From Streptococcus panodentis (GTDB lineage: Bacteria; Bacillota; Bacilli; Lactobacillales; Streptococcaceae), in assembly GCF_017884005.1 (NCBI RefSeq), contig NZ_QFAY01000001.1:180345-244344 (forward strand): a stretch of DNA of 64,000 nucleotides, read 5' to 3'. The notes below the pieces were generated by a model. It was given only the letters and a program-made list of their open reading frames with translations, did no database searches and had not been told where the DNA came from. Positions within the stretch are counted from its first letter, which is position 1. Every line of letters starts with the position of its first letter. The translations under genes and the position numbers were made by a program. Below, one piece after another: positions 45,680-54,739 of the stretch.

Positions 45680-46069
45680 ATGAAAGAAAAATGGAATGAA
45701 GACTATGAAAGCATTTTGATTAAGCCAAAGGATGATCAAGAATATAAAAGATACCGTTTGGCAAAGAAAACACCCCAAAAAGAAGGTTGCTTTACAGTCT
45801 TTTGGAAAAAAGACCAAGACAAGAAGAACATCCCTTATACCGATGAGGACTTGGGCGATTCTTGTGATAGACGGCTGTCATTGCAGATTATTTATGATTC
45901 CTAAAGAAGGTGGCTATCAGTAAAAAAATTCTCTCTACAAAGAATTGTAAAGGGAAGATGGTTATGTGCTTTTATCCGCCCTGTTGCACAAATTTAAATA
46001 AACAGCTCGGGCAACACAAAAATGGCAACTGGATTATTTTCAAAAAATCGAATGAGAAGAATGAGTTTT
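45680..46069 (+). pseudogene. Decayed mepB-like gene (frameshifts)
   Basis: The first frame has YKRYRLAKKTPQKEGCFTVFWKKD, close to the MepB pattern. After about 45860 the similarity moves to another frame (LVIDGCHCRLFMIPKEG), and after about 45925 to the third (ILSTKN, then MCFYPPCCTNLNK and HKNGNW). At least two frameshifts therefore break it, and the N-terminus looks short. MepB-type proteins are small DNA-binding-like proteins linked with MepRA in staphylococci. This assignment rests on remembered family patterns. Nothing clear is seen in 45507-45679. Confidence 0.6.
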
Positions 46070-46117
46070 AGGTAAAACAAGACGAGTTTAATTTCTCAAT
46101 TCTGTCTTGTTTTACCT
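46070..46117 (+). terminator. Perfect-stem hairpin after the mepB relic
   Basis: A 14-bp perfect stem (46070-46083 with 46104-46117), loop with GAG/CTC, and a moderately T-rich tail. Confidence 0.7.
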
Positions 46118-46159
46118 ATCTATTTTGCGATAAAGTTAGATTATATAGGCCCCTCTATC

Positions 46160-46190
46160 ATCTTTCCGAAAAACTATAATTTTCTTGAAA
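46160..46190. other. difSL: difSL chromosome dimer resolution site
   Basis: A 31-bp sequence beginning ATCTTTCCGAA and ending TTTTCTTGAAA matches the streptococcal difSL as I know it. It lies just upstream of xerS, as expected. XerS acts here to resolve chromosome dimers, so this marks the replication terminus. Confidence 0.92.
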
Positions 46191-46213
46191 AATAAATTTA
46201 GATATGCTATACT
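46185..46213 (+). promoter_or_regulatory. xerS promoter, -35 inside difSL
   Basis: TTGAAA (46185-46190) is the last six bases of difSL. After a 17-base spacer comes TATACT (46208-46213) with an extended TGC. Confidence 0.7.
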
Positions 46214-46240
46214 AGTGCTATAGAAAAACGGAGAAAAAAG

Positions 46241-47311
46241 ATGAAACGTGAACTGCTCTTAGAACGGATTGAGAAACTGAAAGCCATCATGCCCTGGTAT
46301 GTGCTGGAGTATTATCAGTCCAAGCTGGCTGTGCCTTACAGCTTTACGACTCTTTATGAATATCTGAAAGAATACGATCGTTTTTTCAGCTGGGTCTTGG
46401 AATCTGGGATTGCTGATGCCCCGCAGATTGCGGAGATTCCCCTCTCGGTATTGGAAAAAATGACTAAGAAAGACATGGAGTCCTTTATCCTCTATCTGCG
46501 GGAGCGGCCGCTGCTCAATGCCAATACGACTCAAAACGGTGTTTCTCAGACGACCATCAACCGGACTCTTTCCGCCCTGTCCAGCCTCTATAAGTATCTG
46601 ACCGAGGAGGTGGAAAACGATCAGGGCGAGCCTTACTTTTACCGCAATGTCATGAAAAAGGTTGCCACTAAGAAGAAAAAAGAAACACTGGCGGCCCGGG
46701 CGGAGAATATCAAGCAGAAACTCTTTTTGGGCGATGAAACAGAAGGTTTTCTCCACTACATTGATACCGAATACCCTAAAAATCTTTCCAATCGTGCTCT
46801 CTCCTCCTTCAATAAGAACAAGGAACGGGATTTGGCGCTCATTGCCCTGCTGCTGGCTTCGGGGGTCCGGCTGTCTGAAGCGGTCAATCTAGACTTGAAA
46901 GACATCAATCTCAGGATGATGATCATCGAAGTGACCAGAAAAGGCGGAAAGCGTGACTCTGTCAATGTTGCTGCTTTTGCCAAGCCCTATCTGGAAGCTT
47001 ATCTGGAGATTCGGACCAAGCGTTACAAGGCAGAAAAGAAAGACACAGCCCTCTTTCTGACGGAATACCGCGGACTGGCAAATCGCATCGACGCCTCCAG
47101 TGTCGAAAAAATGGTGGCCAAATATTCAGAGGATTTCAAAGTGCGGGTGACACCGCACAAACTCCGCCACACGCTGGCCACGCGGCTTTATGACGCGACC
47201 AAGTCACAAGTCCTGGTCAGCCACCAGCTGGGGCACGCCAGCACTCAGGTAACGGACCTCTATACCCATATTGTCAATGACGAGCAAAAAAATGCTCTGG
47301 ACAATCTATAG
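46241..47311 (+). CDS. xerS: XerS tyrosine recombinase
   Basis: A 356-residue site-specific recombinase, the single-enzyme replacement of XerC/XerD in streptococci and lactococci. The SAM-like N-domain is followed by the catalytic domain with Arg in [11 protein letters not shown], His-x-x-Arg in [11 protein letters not shown], the second His in HQLGHAST and the nucleophilic Tyr in [13 protein letters not shown] lies before the ATG. It acts on difSL about 50 bases upstream. Confidence 0.97.
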   Translation: MKRELLLERIEKLKAIMPWYVLEYYQSKLAVPYSFTTLYEYLKEYDRFFSWVLESGIADAPQIAEIPLSVLEKMTKKDMESFILYLRERPLLNANTTQNGVSQTTINRTLSALSSLYKYLTEEVENDQGEPYFYRNVMKKVATKKKKETLAARAENIKQKLFLGDETEGFLHYIDTEYPKNLSNRALSSFNKNKERDLALIALLLASGVRLSEAVNLDLKDINLRMMIIEVTRKGGKRDSVNVAAFAKPYLEAYLEIRTKRYKAEKKDTALFLTEYRGLANRIDASSVEKMVAKYSEDFKVRVTPHKLRHTLATRLYDATKSQVLVSHQLGHASTQVTDLYTHIVNDEQKNALDNL

Positions 47312-47363
47312 TTTACATAATTAAAAATATGTATCAACTGCGCAATCAAAACGGCAGTAAATC

Positions 47364-47406
47364 AAAAGAGCGAGACAATGCTGCATGCTTGTTTTCGCTC
47401 TTTTTT
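47364..47406. terminator. Bidirectional terminator between convergent genes
   Basis: AAAAGAGCGA...ACAA (47364-47378) pairs with TTGT...TCGCTCTTTT (47389-47404) and is flanked by T. It separates xerS from the opposing gene. Confidence 0.85.
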
Positions 47407-47414
47407 AATGATTT

Positions 47415-48053
47415 CTATAAAAACTCAATCCAATAATTTCGATAGGGCTCGATAATCAGCGGCTTGCGCCAAAAACGCTTGAGGTGCTCCAGATTGGCTG
47501 CTGTGACCGGACGGTTCTTAGCATTGTACTGTTCAGCACTTTCTCTGGTCAGGAAGCATTTGACTGCTTCATAGCTGCCGTCTGCTGTCTCCCGCTTCAG
47601 TCCTTCAAAGCTGATTTGATCCCCGGGCTGCGGACTGTCGGTAAAGAGATTGCCAATAAAATAGACGGTTTTGCTCTTCATCAGATCGTAGGCCTTGATA
47701 TTTTCTATCCGGTTATTGGCCGCTGCATACATGATGCAAAAGCTATCGATCAGGTCTTTCAAAGGCAGCAAATCTTCCTTGGAAACAAAAACATCCACCA
47801 TATACAGTCCGCCGATAACCAAATTTTGGAAAGAAGGTTGCTGGATGACATTGTCCAGCGCCATACCCAGCGGCACTTCCAAAGCTTGGCAGCCGGCTGC
47901 TTCAAAGTCTGCTTTCTTTTTCTCGTAGTCTTCAGCAGATATGCTGATGTACAGGTTATCCGGATGAGGAGATGGTTTTTTCTTGAGAAAAACAATCACT
48001 GTGCGATCCAACTGCTCAAACAAACCAAGGCTTTCTACTGGAACTTTCTGCAT
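47415..48053 (-). CDS. Protein of unknown function
   Basis: A 212-residue soluble protein with no signal peptide or motif that I recognise. It contains several acidic stretches and the segments LVIGGLYMVDVFVSKEDL and FIGNLFTDSPQPGDQISFEGL. The ATG at 48053 is chosen over a TTG one codon upstream because GAGG lies 7 bases before it. The first gene beyond difSL on the other strand, single. Confidence 0.7.
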   Translation of the reverse strand: MQKVPVESLGLFEQLDRTVIVFLKKKPSPHPDNLYISISAEDYEKKKADFEAAGCQALEVPLGMALDNVIQQPSFQNLVIGGLYMVDVFVSKEDLLPLKDLIDSFCIMYAAANNRIENIKAYDLMKSKTVYFIGNLFTDSPQPGDQISFEGLKRETADGSYEAVKCFLTRESAEQYNAKNRPVTAANLEHLKRFWRKPLIIEPYRNYWIEFL

Positions 48054-48172
48054 CAAGGCACCTCTTTCTCTGATTCCCTATCATTCTATCATATCTAACT
48101 GATAAAGCATAGAAAAAAACAGCTCGTCAAGGAAACGTAAGAATGTTGTTGAATTGCAATAGTTTGCCTTAA

Positions 48173-48199
48173 AACCCCAAACTCGATGAGTCTGGGGTT
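48173..48199 (-). terminator. Terminator of the adh-lplA operon
   Basis: AACCCCA.ACTC/GAGT.TGGGGTT stem with one mismatch (48173-48184 and 48188-48199); T-rich on the minus-strand exit. Confidence 0.8.
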
Positions 48200-48206
48200 C
48201 CTTGTC

Positions 48207-49196
48207 TTATCCTACAACCGCTTCGGCGATTTCTTCTCTGCTGATACCGGCAAAGTAACGGCTGATATCAATCGTTTCCAATGCTTTGAGTACATCTTCC
48301 CGCTCGTATTTGACTCCGCGCAGCACATCTTCTACTGCTGCTACATCTTCGATTCCGAAGAAGTCTCCATAAATTTTAATGTCCTGAATCTTAGACTCGA
48401 CGACATTGGCAAAGATTTCCACCTTGCCGCTGGTGAACTTGGTTCCGCGACGGACATTGTATTCCGGCGATTTGCCGTAATTCCAGTCCCAAGTGCCGAA
48501 CTTGCTCTCTTTTATCCGGTTGATTTCCGCCAATTCCTGTTCAGAAAAGACGTATTCCGTCATTTGCGGATATTCTTTCTTCATATAGTCCAGGAGCAGA
48601 TCGCGGAATTCCTCGACCGTGATTTTCTCAGGCAGCTCATCGACAATATTGGTGACCCGGGCCCGGACAGACTTGACGCCTTTGGACTCAAATTTGTCCT
48701 TGGAGACCTGAAGAGCATTGGCGAGGACAGACAGATCCACATCAAAGAGCAGACAGCCATGGTGCATGATACGGCCGTTGATATAGGCCTGTGCATTGCC
48801 GCAGAACTTCTTGCCGTCAATTTCCAAGTCGTTCCGGCCGGTAAATTCTGCTTTGACTCCCAGCTCTTCCAGCGTTTTGATGACTGGTACCGAGAAACTC
48901 TTAAAATCAAAAGCCTTGTCTTCGCTTTCTTTGGAAATGATGGTGTAGTTGAGGTTGTTCAGGTCATGATAAACAGCCCCGCCGCCGCTGATACGGCGGA
49001 CAACTTCAATGCCATGCTCGCGGACATAGTCGCGGTTGATTTCCTGAACGGTATTCTGATGGCGGCCCACGATAATGGATGGTTTATTGATCCAAAGCAG
49101 GAAAATCATATCCTCATCAAGGAGATGCTTAAAAGCATACTCCTCCAGAGCGATATTATAGGCAGTCTCATTGCTGTTGTTGACAATGTATTTCAT
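48207..49196 (-). CDS. lplA: Lipoate-protein ligase A
   Basis: A 329-residue enzyme that attaches lipoate to E2 or E3 lipoyl lysines using ATP. Family features are WINKPSIIVGRHQNTVQEIN, the RRISGGGAVYHDLNNLNYT lipoyl-AMP site and KFCGNAQAYINGRIMHHG. It lies 13 bases after adhD in the same operon and would also serve the lipoyl domain of PdhC. Confidence 0.95.
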   Translation of the reverse strand: MKYIVNNSNETAYNIALEEYAFKHLLDEDMIFLLWINKPSIIVGRHQNTVQEINRDYVREHGIEVVRRISGGGAVYHDLNNLNYTIISKESEDKAFDFKSFSVPVIKTLEELGVKAEFTGRNDLEIDGKKFCGNAQAYINGRIMHHGCLLFDVDLSVLANALQVSKDKFESKGVKSVRARVTNIVDELPEKITVEEFRDLLLDYMKKEYPQMTEYVFSEQELAEINRIKESKFGTWDWNYGKSPEYNVRRGTKFTSGKVEIFANVVESKIQDIKIYGDFFGIEDVAAVEDVLRGVKYEREDVLKALETIDISRYFAGISREEIAEAVVG

Positions 49197-49209
49197 AGCA
49201 TCTTACCTT

Positions 49210-50919
49210 TTATTTTTTCTTAGGTGAGTGAACAGCCAGTCCCAATACATCTGCAAAAGCTTCATACATGACTTCTGAGAAGGTTGGGTGACCATGGATG
49301 GTCTTGAGCATTTCCTCAACTGTGATTTCCATTTCGATGATGGTTGAAGCTTCATTGATCAGCTCTGCCGCTGCAGGACCGATGATATGCACACCTAGCA
49401 CTTCGCCGTATTTCTTGTCGGCGATAACTTTGACAAAGCCTTGAGCCGCATCAGATGCGATGGCACGGCCATTGGCAGCAAAGTTGAATTTACCGATTGC
49501 GACATCATACTTCTCACGCGCCTGCTCTTCTGTCAGGCCAACAGCTGCGACTTCCGGCAGAGTATAGATAGCTGCCGGGGTCAGGTTGAGCTTGGCCACA
49601 TGGTGGTTGCCCTTGAGAGCATTTTCTGCAGCAACTTCTCCCATACGGAAGGCTGCATGGGCCAGCATCTTGGTGCCGTTGATGTCACCCGGCGCATAAA
49701 TGCCGGGAACGGATGTTTCCATGTATTCATTGACCTTGATGCGGCCGCGGTCCAGCTCAAACTCAACATCGCCAATCCCTTCAAGATCTGGTACCCGTCC
49801 GATAGACAGCAGGGCTTTATCAGCGACAATATCGTCCTTGCCTGCCACCTTAATCCGGAGTTTGCCATTTTCTTCAATGATTTCTTCCAGCTTGGTATCT
49901 GTCAGGATGGTCATTCCTTTGCGCTCCAGGATGAGGCGAAGGTTCTTAGACACTTCTGCATCCATCGCCGGAACAATCCGATCCATCATTTCAATGACCG
50001 TTACTTTTGAGCCAAAGGTCATAAAGGCCTGTCCCAGCTCAATACCGACAACGCCGCCGCCGATGATGACCAGATTTTCCGGAACTTCATTCATTTCCAG
50101 AATATCATCACTGGTCATGACAAGCGGTGACTCCATGCCGGGAACGTTGATCTTGCTGACTTTGGATCCGCCGGCCAAGATGATTTTCTTGGTTTCCAGC
50201 AGTTCAGAGCCGTTGACCAGGACATTCTTATCCTTGGTAATGGTACCGATCCCCTTATGCACATCGACACCGTAGCTGCGAAGCAGACCAGCGACACCGC
50301 CGACCAGTGTATTGACAACCTTGTTCTTAGTTTCCAGAACCTTGTCCATGTCCACTGTAAAGCTTGGGTTTTCAATGATAATACCACGGTTGGCTGCATG
50401 CCCCAGACTTTCGATAATTTCGGCATTGTGCAGGTAGGTCTTAGTCGGGATACAGCCGCGGTTGAGGCAGGTGCCGCCCAGCTCAGATTTTTCAACCAGA
50501 GCAATCTTACCGCCGATTTGCGCTGCCTTAATCGCTGCTACATAGCCTGCAGGACCGCCGCCAATCACCACGATGTCATAGGCATCGTCACTCTTATCAT
50601 CATCCGTGCTGGCTGCAGCTGCCGCAGGAGCCGCAGGCGCTTGAGCAGGCGCTGAACCGCTGGCACTTGGGATGTTTTCTCCCTCTTCTCCTAGGTAGCC
50701 GATCACTTCCGTTACAGGGACAGTTTCGCCATCGCCCTTGAGAATGGCAATCAGGTAGCCGTCTTCTTCGGCTTCCAGTTCCATGCTGACCTTGTCGGTC
50801 ATGATTTCCAGAAGGATTTCCCCTTCTTTGACAAATTCGCCGACTTTTTTATTCCATTGGACAATCTGCCCTTCGGTCATATCAACTCCGGCTTTTGGCA
50901 TAATTACTTCTAAGGCCAT
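49210..50919 (-). CDS. adhD: Dihydrolipoamide dehydrogenase (E3) with N-terminal lipoyl domain
   Basis: A 569-residue fusion. Residues 1-77 form a lipoyl domain (lysine in IMTDKVSMELEAEE), then an Ala/Pro-rich linker, then a full E3: FAD fold DIVVIGGGPAGYVAA, redox pair GGTCLNRGCIPTKTYL, NAD fold VIIGGGVVGIELGQAF and C-terminal HGHPTFSEV. The lipoyl arm sits on E3 because the E2 here has none. The same arrangement is known for the pneumococcal enzyme. AAGGAAAG precedes the ATG. Confidence 0.93.
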   Translation of the reverse strand: MALEVIMPKAGVDMTEGQIVQWNKKVGEFVKEGEILLEIMTDKVSMELEAEEDGYLIAILKGDGETVPVTEVIGYLGEEGENIPSASGSAPAQAPAAPAAAAASTDDDKSDDAYDIVVIGGGPAGYVAAIKAAQIGGKIALVEKSELGGTCLNRGCIPTKTYLHNAEIIESLGHAANRGIIIENPSFTVDMDKVLETKNKVVNTLVGGVAGLLRSYGVDVHKGIGTITKDKNVLVNGSELLETKKIILAGGSKVSKINVPGMESPLVMTSDDILEMNEVPENLVIIGGGVVGIELGQAFMTFGSKVTVIEMMDRIVPAMDAEVSKNLRLILERKGMTILTDTKLEEIIEENGKLRIKVAGKDDIVADKALLSIGRVPDLEGIGDVEFELDRGRIKVNEYMETSVPGIYAPGDINGTKMLAHAAFRMGEVAAENALKGNHHVAKLNLTPAAIYTLPEVAAVGLTEEQAREKYDVAIGKFNFAANGRAIASDAAQGFVKVIADKKYGEVLGVHIIGPAAAELINEASTIIEMEITVEEMLKTIHGHPTFSEVMYEAFADVLGLAVHSPKKK

Positions 50920-51018
50920 TTTTTCTTTCCTTTTCTCTTTTGAATCTTATTTTGCAAGCTCTTTGATTTTTGTCCTGCTGCAATACCGTAAAATTCATTC
51001 CAGCAGGCGGTCTAAAGG

Positions 51019-52062
51019 CTAAATCAACATTGAAATCGGATCTTCAATCAAGGCTTTCAAGTCTTTCATGAACTTAGCTCCAGCCATACCGTCTACCACT
51101 CGGTGGTCAATGGTCAGGCCGAGACTCATTATCGGACGGATCACAATTTCGCCATTTAGGACAACCGGCTTTTCAACTGTTGAGCTGACTCCCAGAATAG
51201 CTGAGTTAGGCTGATTGATAATCGGACCAAAAGACTGAACGCCAAACATTCCCAGATTACTAATAGTAAAGGTGGAGTTTTGCAGCTCGCTCGGTGCCAA
51301 TTTGCCATCCAAAGTACGGCCAATCACATCCTTGAAAGCTACGACCAGCTGGGACAGACTCATCTTCTCTGCATTGTAGACCACCGGCGTCATCAGGCCG
51401 TTGTCCATACCGACTGCCATGGCCAAGTTGACATAGTGATGCGTGACAATCGTTTTTCCTTCGTCGGTTAAAGAAGCATTGATGTAAGGATGCTTCATCA
51501 GCGTCTTCACCACAGCCAGTGACAAGAGGTCGGTCACGGTAACTTTTTTGCCAGTTTCTTCCATGATAGGCTCCAGCACTTTCTTGCGCAGAGCCAGCAA
51601 CTCTGTCATATCCACTTCGTAGTTGAGGGTGAAGGTCGGTGCTGTCAGGTAGGACTCCACCATACGCTGAGCAATGACCTTGCGCATCGGCGTCATTGGA
51701 ATCCGCTCAATTTCACCGTATGGAGTGACATTGTCTGGCACTTCTTCGGCTTTTTCAATGTGAGCCGGCGATTTAATGGTATCGCTGTCGACATTCTCAG
51801 GCAGGAAGGCCAGAACATCTTTTTTCATAATCTTGCCGCGGTGTCCAGTTCCCTGAATTTCCTGCCAAGCGATATTATGCTCCTCGGCAATGCGTTTTGC
51901 AAGTGGTGAAATACGCACCACATTTGTATCTTTGTAAATTTCCACGTCTTCTTTGTGGACACGACCGTTTGCGCCTGAGCCAGAAACATCGTAGAGGTTG
52001 ATTCCCAAATCATCCGCTAACTTTCTGGCCGCAGGAGTCGCTCTTAGCTTGTCATCAGCCAT
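51019..52062 (-). CDS. adhC: E2 acyltransferase lacking a lipoyl domain
   Basis: A 347-residue E2. In place of the usual lipoyl domain it starts with two consecutive peripheral subunit-binding domains (about residues 6-42, TPAARKLADDLG; and 51-88, SPLAKRIAEEHN). The catalytic domain ends with TIDHRVVDGMAGA, the HxxxDG site. The lipoyl arm must come from AdhD. AGGAGAGG precedes the ATG. The gene is separated from adhB by the structured repeat array. Confidence 0.92.
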   Translation of the reverse strand: MADDKLRATPAARKLADDLGINLYDVSGSGANGRVHKEDVEIYKDTNVVRISPLAKRIAEEHNIAWQEIQGTGHRGKIMKKDVLAFLPENVDSDTIKSPAHIEKAEEVPDNVTPYGEIERIPMTPMRKVIAQRMVESYLTAPTFTLNYEVDMTELLALRKKVLEPIMEETGKKVTVTDLLSLAVVKTLMKHPYINASLTDEGKTIVTHHYVNLAMAVGMDNGLMTPVVYNAEKMSLSQLVVAFKDVIGRTLDGKLAPSELQNSTFTISNLGMFGVQSFGPIINQPNSAILGVSSTVEKPVVLNGEIVIRPIMSLGLTIDHRVVDGMAGAKFMKDLKALIEDPISMLI

Positions 52063-52082
52063 GACCTCTCCTGTTCTAAATT

Positions 52083-52516
52083 ATGATACTAAGCCCGTTA
52101 AGAGCTCTCAGCAAAAATAGGACATCTGCCGACGGAGCGACTGCTCCTAGAAGGATGTATCTTTTTTGCCCAGAGCTTAGGGCGTGTTCGATTATGATAC
52201 TAAGGGCGTTAAAAAGTCAAAGTGAAAATAGGAAACGTGACTCAGAAGCGTCTGCTTCTAGGAAAGTTTATCTTTTTCACACTGACTTTAGCCCGAGTTC
52301 GAATATGATACTAAGGGCGTTAAAAAAGCGACCGAAAAATAGGAAATCAACGTAGGCTTCGATGAAGCCAAGGTGATTTATCTTTTTTCCGAGCTTTTAG
52401 CCCGAGTTCAAATACATGATACTAAGGACACAGAACGCACGGAAAAATAGAAATTAGCCATGTGTTCAATGAACACGAGTAAATCTATTTTTTCACAGCG
52501 TTCCGTTCGAATTCTG
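52083..52516 (-). repeat. Four tandem 111-bp hairpin repeats between adhB and adhC
   Basis: On the + strand, units begin ATGATACTAA at 52083, 52194 and 52305 and ATGATACTAAGG at 52416, an exact 111-base period. Each folds into a long hairpin with an outer 4-bp clamp, an A-rich/T-rich arm and a tip whose stem differs in every copy (GGAGC/GCTCC, AGAAGC/GCTTCT, GGCTTC/GAAGCC, GTGTTC/GAACAC). Read on the coding strand it is the same family as 15382-15720, in the same orientation to the dehydrogenase genes. The last unit is degenerate. Confidence 0.85.
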
Positions 52517-52580
52517 TTTTATTTTTGCATAAAGAGAATTAGGTGAAACGACTTCAAGAAAGCCCTTTCTTTATTATACC

Positions 52581-53573
52581 TTATTCTTTGTGATAAGTCT
52601 TGCGAATAGCGTCTTTGATGCTTTCTACGGTCGGAATCATGGCATTTTCCAGATTCTGAGCGTAAGGCATGGGAACATCTTCGCCTGCACAGCGGCGGAT
52701 TGGTGCATCCAGATAGTCAAAGGCTTCAGACTCAGAGATAATTGCTGAAATTTCACCGATATAACCGCTGGTTTTATGAGCATCATTGACCAGAACGACC
52801 TTGCCTGTCTTTTTGACAGAGCTGATGATAATGTCCTTATCAAGCGGCACCAGAGTACGTGGATCCACCACTTCTACAGAGATGCCTTCTTCTGCCAATT
52901 CTTCTGCTGCCTGCATAACCCGGCGCAGCATTTTTCCATAGGTGACAACCGTTACATCCGTGCCTTCTTTCTTGATTTCACCGACACCGAGCGGAATGGT
53001 GTAATCCGGATCCAACGGCACTTCCCCTTTCTGATTGAACTCAGACTTGTATTCCAAGATAATCACGGGGTTGTTATCGCGGATAGAAGACTTGAGCAGC
53101 CCTTTCATATCAGCCGGTGTTCCCGGTGCTACGACCTTAAGCCCTGGGATATGGGTAAACCAAGACTCCAAAGACTGGGAGTGCTGAGCGGCTGAGCCGA
53201 CCCCATTGCCGGCAGCACAGCGGATAGTCATAGGGACCTGTCCCTTGCCGCCAAACATGTAGCGGGTCTTGGCCGCTTGGTTGACAATCGCGTCCATGGC
53301 GATGACAGAAAAGTCCATAAAAGTCATATCAACGATTGGACGCAGGCCGGTCATGGCTGCTCCGGCTGCTGCTCCTGAAATAGCAGCTTCCGAAATCGGA
53401 CAGTCCCGCACGCGCTCAGGTCCAAATTCCTCCAGCATACCAACGGATGTCCCGAAGTCTCCTCCGAAAACTCCGACATCTTCACCCATTAAGAGTACAT
53501 TTTCATCGCGGCGCATTTCCTCAGACATAGCAAGGATAATGGTGTCGCGGAATGACATATTTTTAGTTTCCAT
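52581..53573 (-). CDS. adhB: Acetoin/2-oxo-acid dehydrogenase E1 beta
   Basis: A 330-residue transketolase-like subunit with LLMGEDVGVFGGDFGTS, DCPISEAAISGAAAGAAMTGLRPIVDMTFMDF and the C-terminal VDPRTLVPLDKDII. The ATG at 53573 is preferred because AGAGGAGA lies 9 bases upstream; a TTG at 53582 abuts that site. Commonly annotated as acetoin dehydrogenase beta, but in pneumococci the matching complex acts on pyruvate, so the substrate is open. Confidence 0.88.
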   Translation of the reverse strand: METKNMSFRDTIILAMSEEMRRDENVLLMGEDVGVFGGDFGTSVGMLEEFGPERVRDCPISEAAISGAAAGAAMTGLRPIVDMTFMDFSVIAMDAIVNQAAKTRYMFGGKGQVPMTIRCAAGNGVGSAAQHSQSLESWFTHIPGLKVVAPGTPADMKGLLKSSIRDNNPVIILEYKSEFNQKGEVPLDPDYTIPLGVGEIKKEGTDVTVVTYGKMLRRVMQAAEELAEEGISVEVVDPRTLVPLDKDIIISSVKKTGKVVLVNDAHKTSGYIGEISAIISESEAFDYLDAPIRRCAGEDVPMPYAQNLENAMIPTVESIKDAIRKTYHKE

Positions 53574-53593
53574 TTTTACCAATCTCCTCTCTG

Positions 53594-54562
53594 TTAGTCT
53601 GCGTAAATATCTTCAAAGGCCGATTCGAGCGGCGGGAATGGGCTTTCTTCAGCAAATTTGACAGAAGCTTCTACCGCTTCTTTTACTTGAGCCTGAATGC
53701 TTTCCAGTTCTTCGTCTGTTGCAATCTTGTTTTCAACCAAGTATTTACGAAGATTTTCGATTGGATCTTTCTTTTTCCACTCGTCCACTTCTTCACGGGT
53801 CCGGTATTTGCCTGGGTCAGATGAGGAATGCCCCAGCCAGCGGTAGGTCACACTTTCGATTAAGACAGGGCCTTTGCCGCTGCGCACATGCTCCACAGCC
53901 TTTTGGAAGCCTTCATAAACATCCAAAACATTATTGCCATCTGGAATAAACATGCCCGGGATGCCATAGGCGGCGCTGCGTTCATGGATATGCTCCACAT
54001 TGGTCATTTTCTTGATGTCGGCAGAAATACCGTAGCCGTTATTGATGCAGTAGAAAATCACCGGCAGTTTCCAGATAGAGGCCATATTGACCGCTTCATG
54101 GAAAACACCTTCGTTGGTCGCGCCGTCCCCAAAGAAGCAGACAACGATTTTGCCGGTCTTGTGCATCTGCTGGGTCAGGGCTGCTCCGACAGCAATCCCC
54201 ATACCGCCTCCTACAATACCGTTGGCACCGAGGTTCCCGGCATCCAGATCAGCGATGTGCATAGAGCCGCCTTTCCCTTTACAGGTTCCGGTGTATTTGC
54301 CAAGGATTTCGGCCATCATTTCATTCAGATTGATTCCCTTAGCGATAGCCTGTCCGTGGCCGCGGTGGTTTGAAGTCAGCAAATCATCTTCATTCAGGGC
54401 CAGCATTGCACCCACGCTGGCTGCTTCTTCACCGACCGAGAAGTGCGTCATGCCGGGCACTTTCCCCTTTTTTACAAGCTGAGCAATTTTTAAGTCCATG
54501 CGACGGATTTCTTCCATCTTACGGAACATCTCTAATAAAAGATTTTTATCTAAAGTGGACAT
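53594..54562 (-). CDS. adhA: Acetoin/2-oxo-acid dehydrogenase E1 alpha
   Basis: A 322-residue ThDP-binding subunit with GDGATNEGVFHEAVNMASIWKLPVIFYCINN and RWLGHSSSDPGKYR. It begins a five-gene set (E1a, E1b, E2, lipoyl-E3, lplA). AGAAAGG lies before the ATG. About two-thirds of its residues appear to match PdhA by eye, indicating an old duplication or separate acquisition. Confidence 0.88.
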   Translation of the reverse strand: MSTLDKNLLLEMFRKMEEIRRMDLKIAQLVKKGKVPGMTHFSVGEEAASVGAMLALNEDDLLTSNHRGHGQAIAKGINLNEMMAEILGKYTGTCKGKGGSMHIADLDAGNLGANGIVGGGMGIAVGAALTQQMHKTGKIVVCFFGDGATNEGVFHEAVNMASIWKLPVIFYCINNGYGISADIKKMTNVEHIHERSAAYGIPGMFIPDGNNVLDVYEGFQKAVEHVRSGKGPVLIESVTYRWLGHSSSDPGKYRTREEVDEWKKKDPIENLRKYLVENKIATDEELESIQAQVKEAVEASVKFAEESPFPPLESAFEDIYAD

Positions 54563-54597
54563 GTTTTTGCCTTTCTAAGCATAAATTCTATAATCTC

Positions 54598-54626
54598 ATT
54601 CTATCGAATCCTGTAAGCCCTGTCAA
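54598..54626 (-). promoter_or_regulatory. Predicted adh operon promoter
   Basis: Minus strand: TTGACA (54626-54621), 17-base spacer, TAGAAT (54603-54598). No cre site is seen next to it, unlike the clp-pdh promoter. Confidence 0.75.
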
Positions 54627-54656
54627 AACTTATGCTCATAGGTTTTTCACAAAGAA

Positions 54657-54687
54657 AAACCAGTCTATCCTTTGAATAAACTGGTTT
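54657..54687 (-). terminator. Terminator upstream of the adh operon
   Basis: AAACCAGT (54657-54664) pairs with ACTGGTTT (54680-54687); on the minus strand it ends in TTTTTC. It probably ends transcripts from the ATP-grasp gene upstream. Confidence 0.7.
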
Positions 54688-54739
54688 CCGGAGTCAAAAC
54701 AGAAATTTCACAAACTTCTTTGTGCTAGAGTAGTTTTTT

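Noticed and set aside
48186..49223. 345-codon open frame on the + strand opposite lplA
   Set aside because: No recognisable domain; it covers lplA and begins in the operon terminator region.
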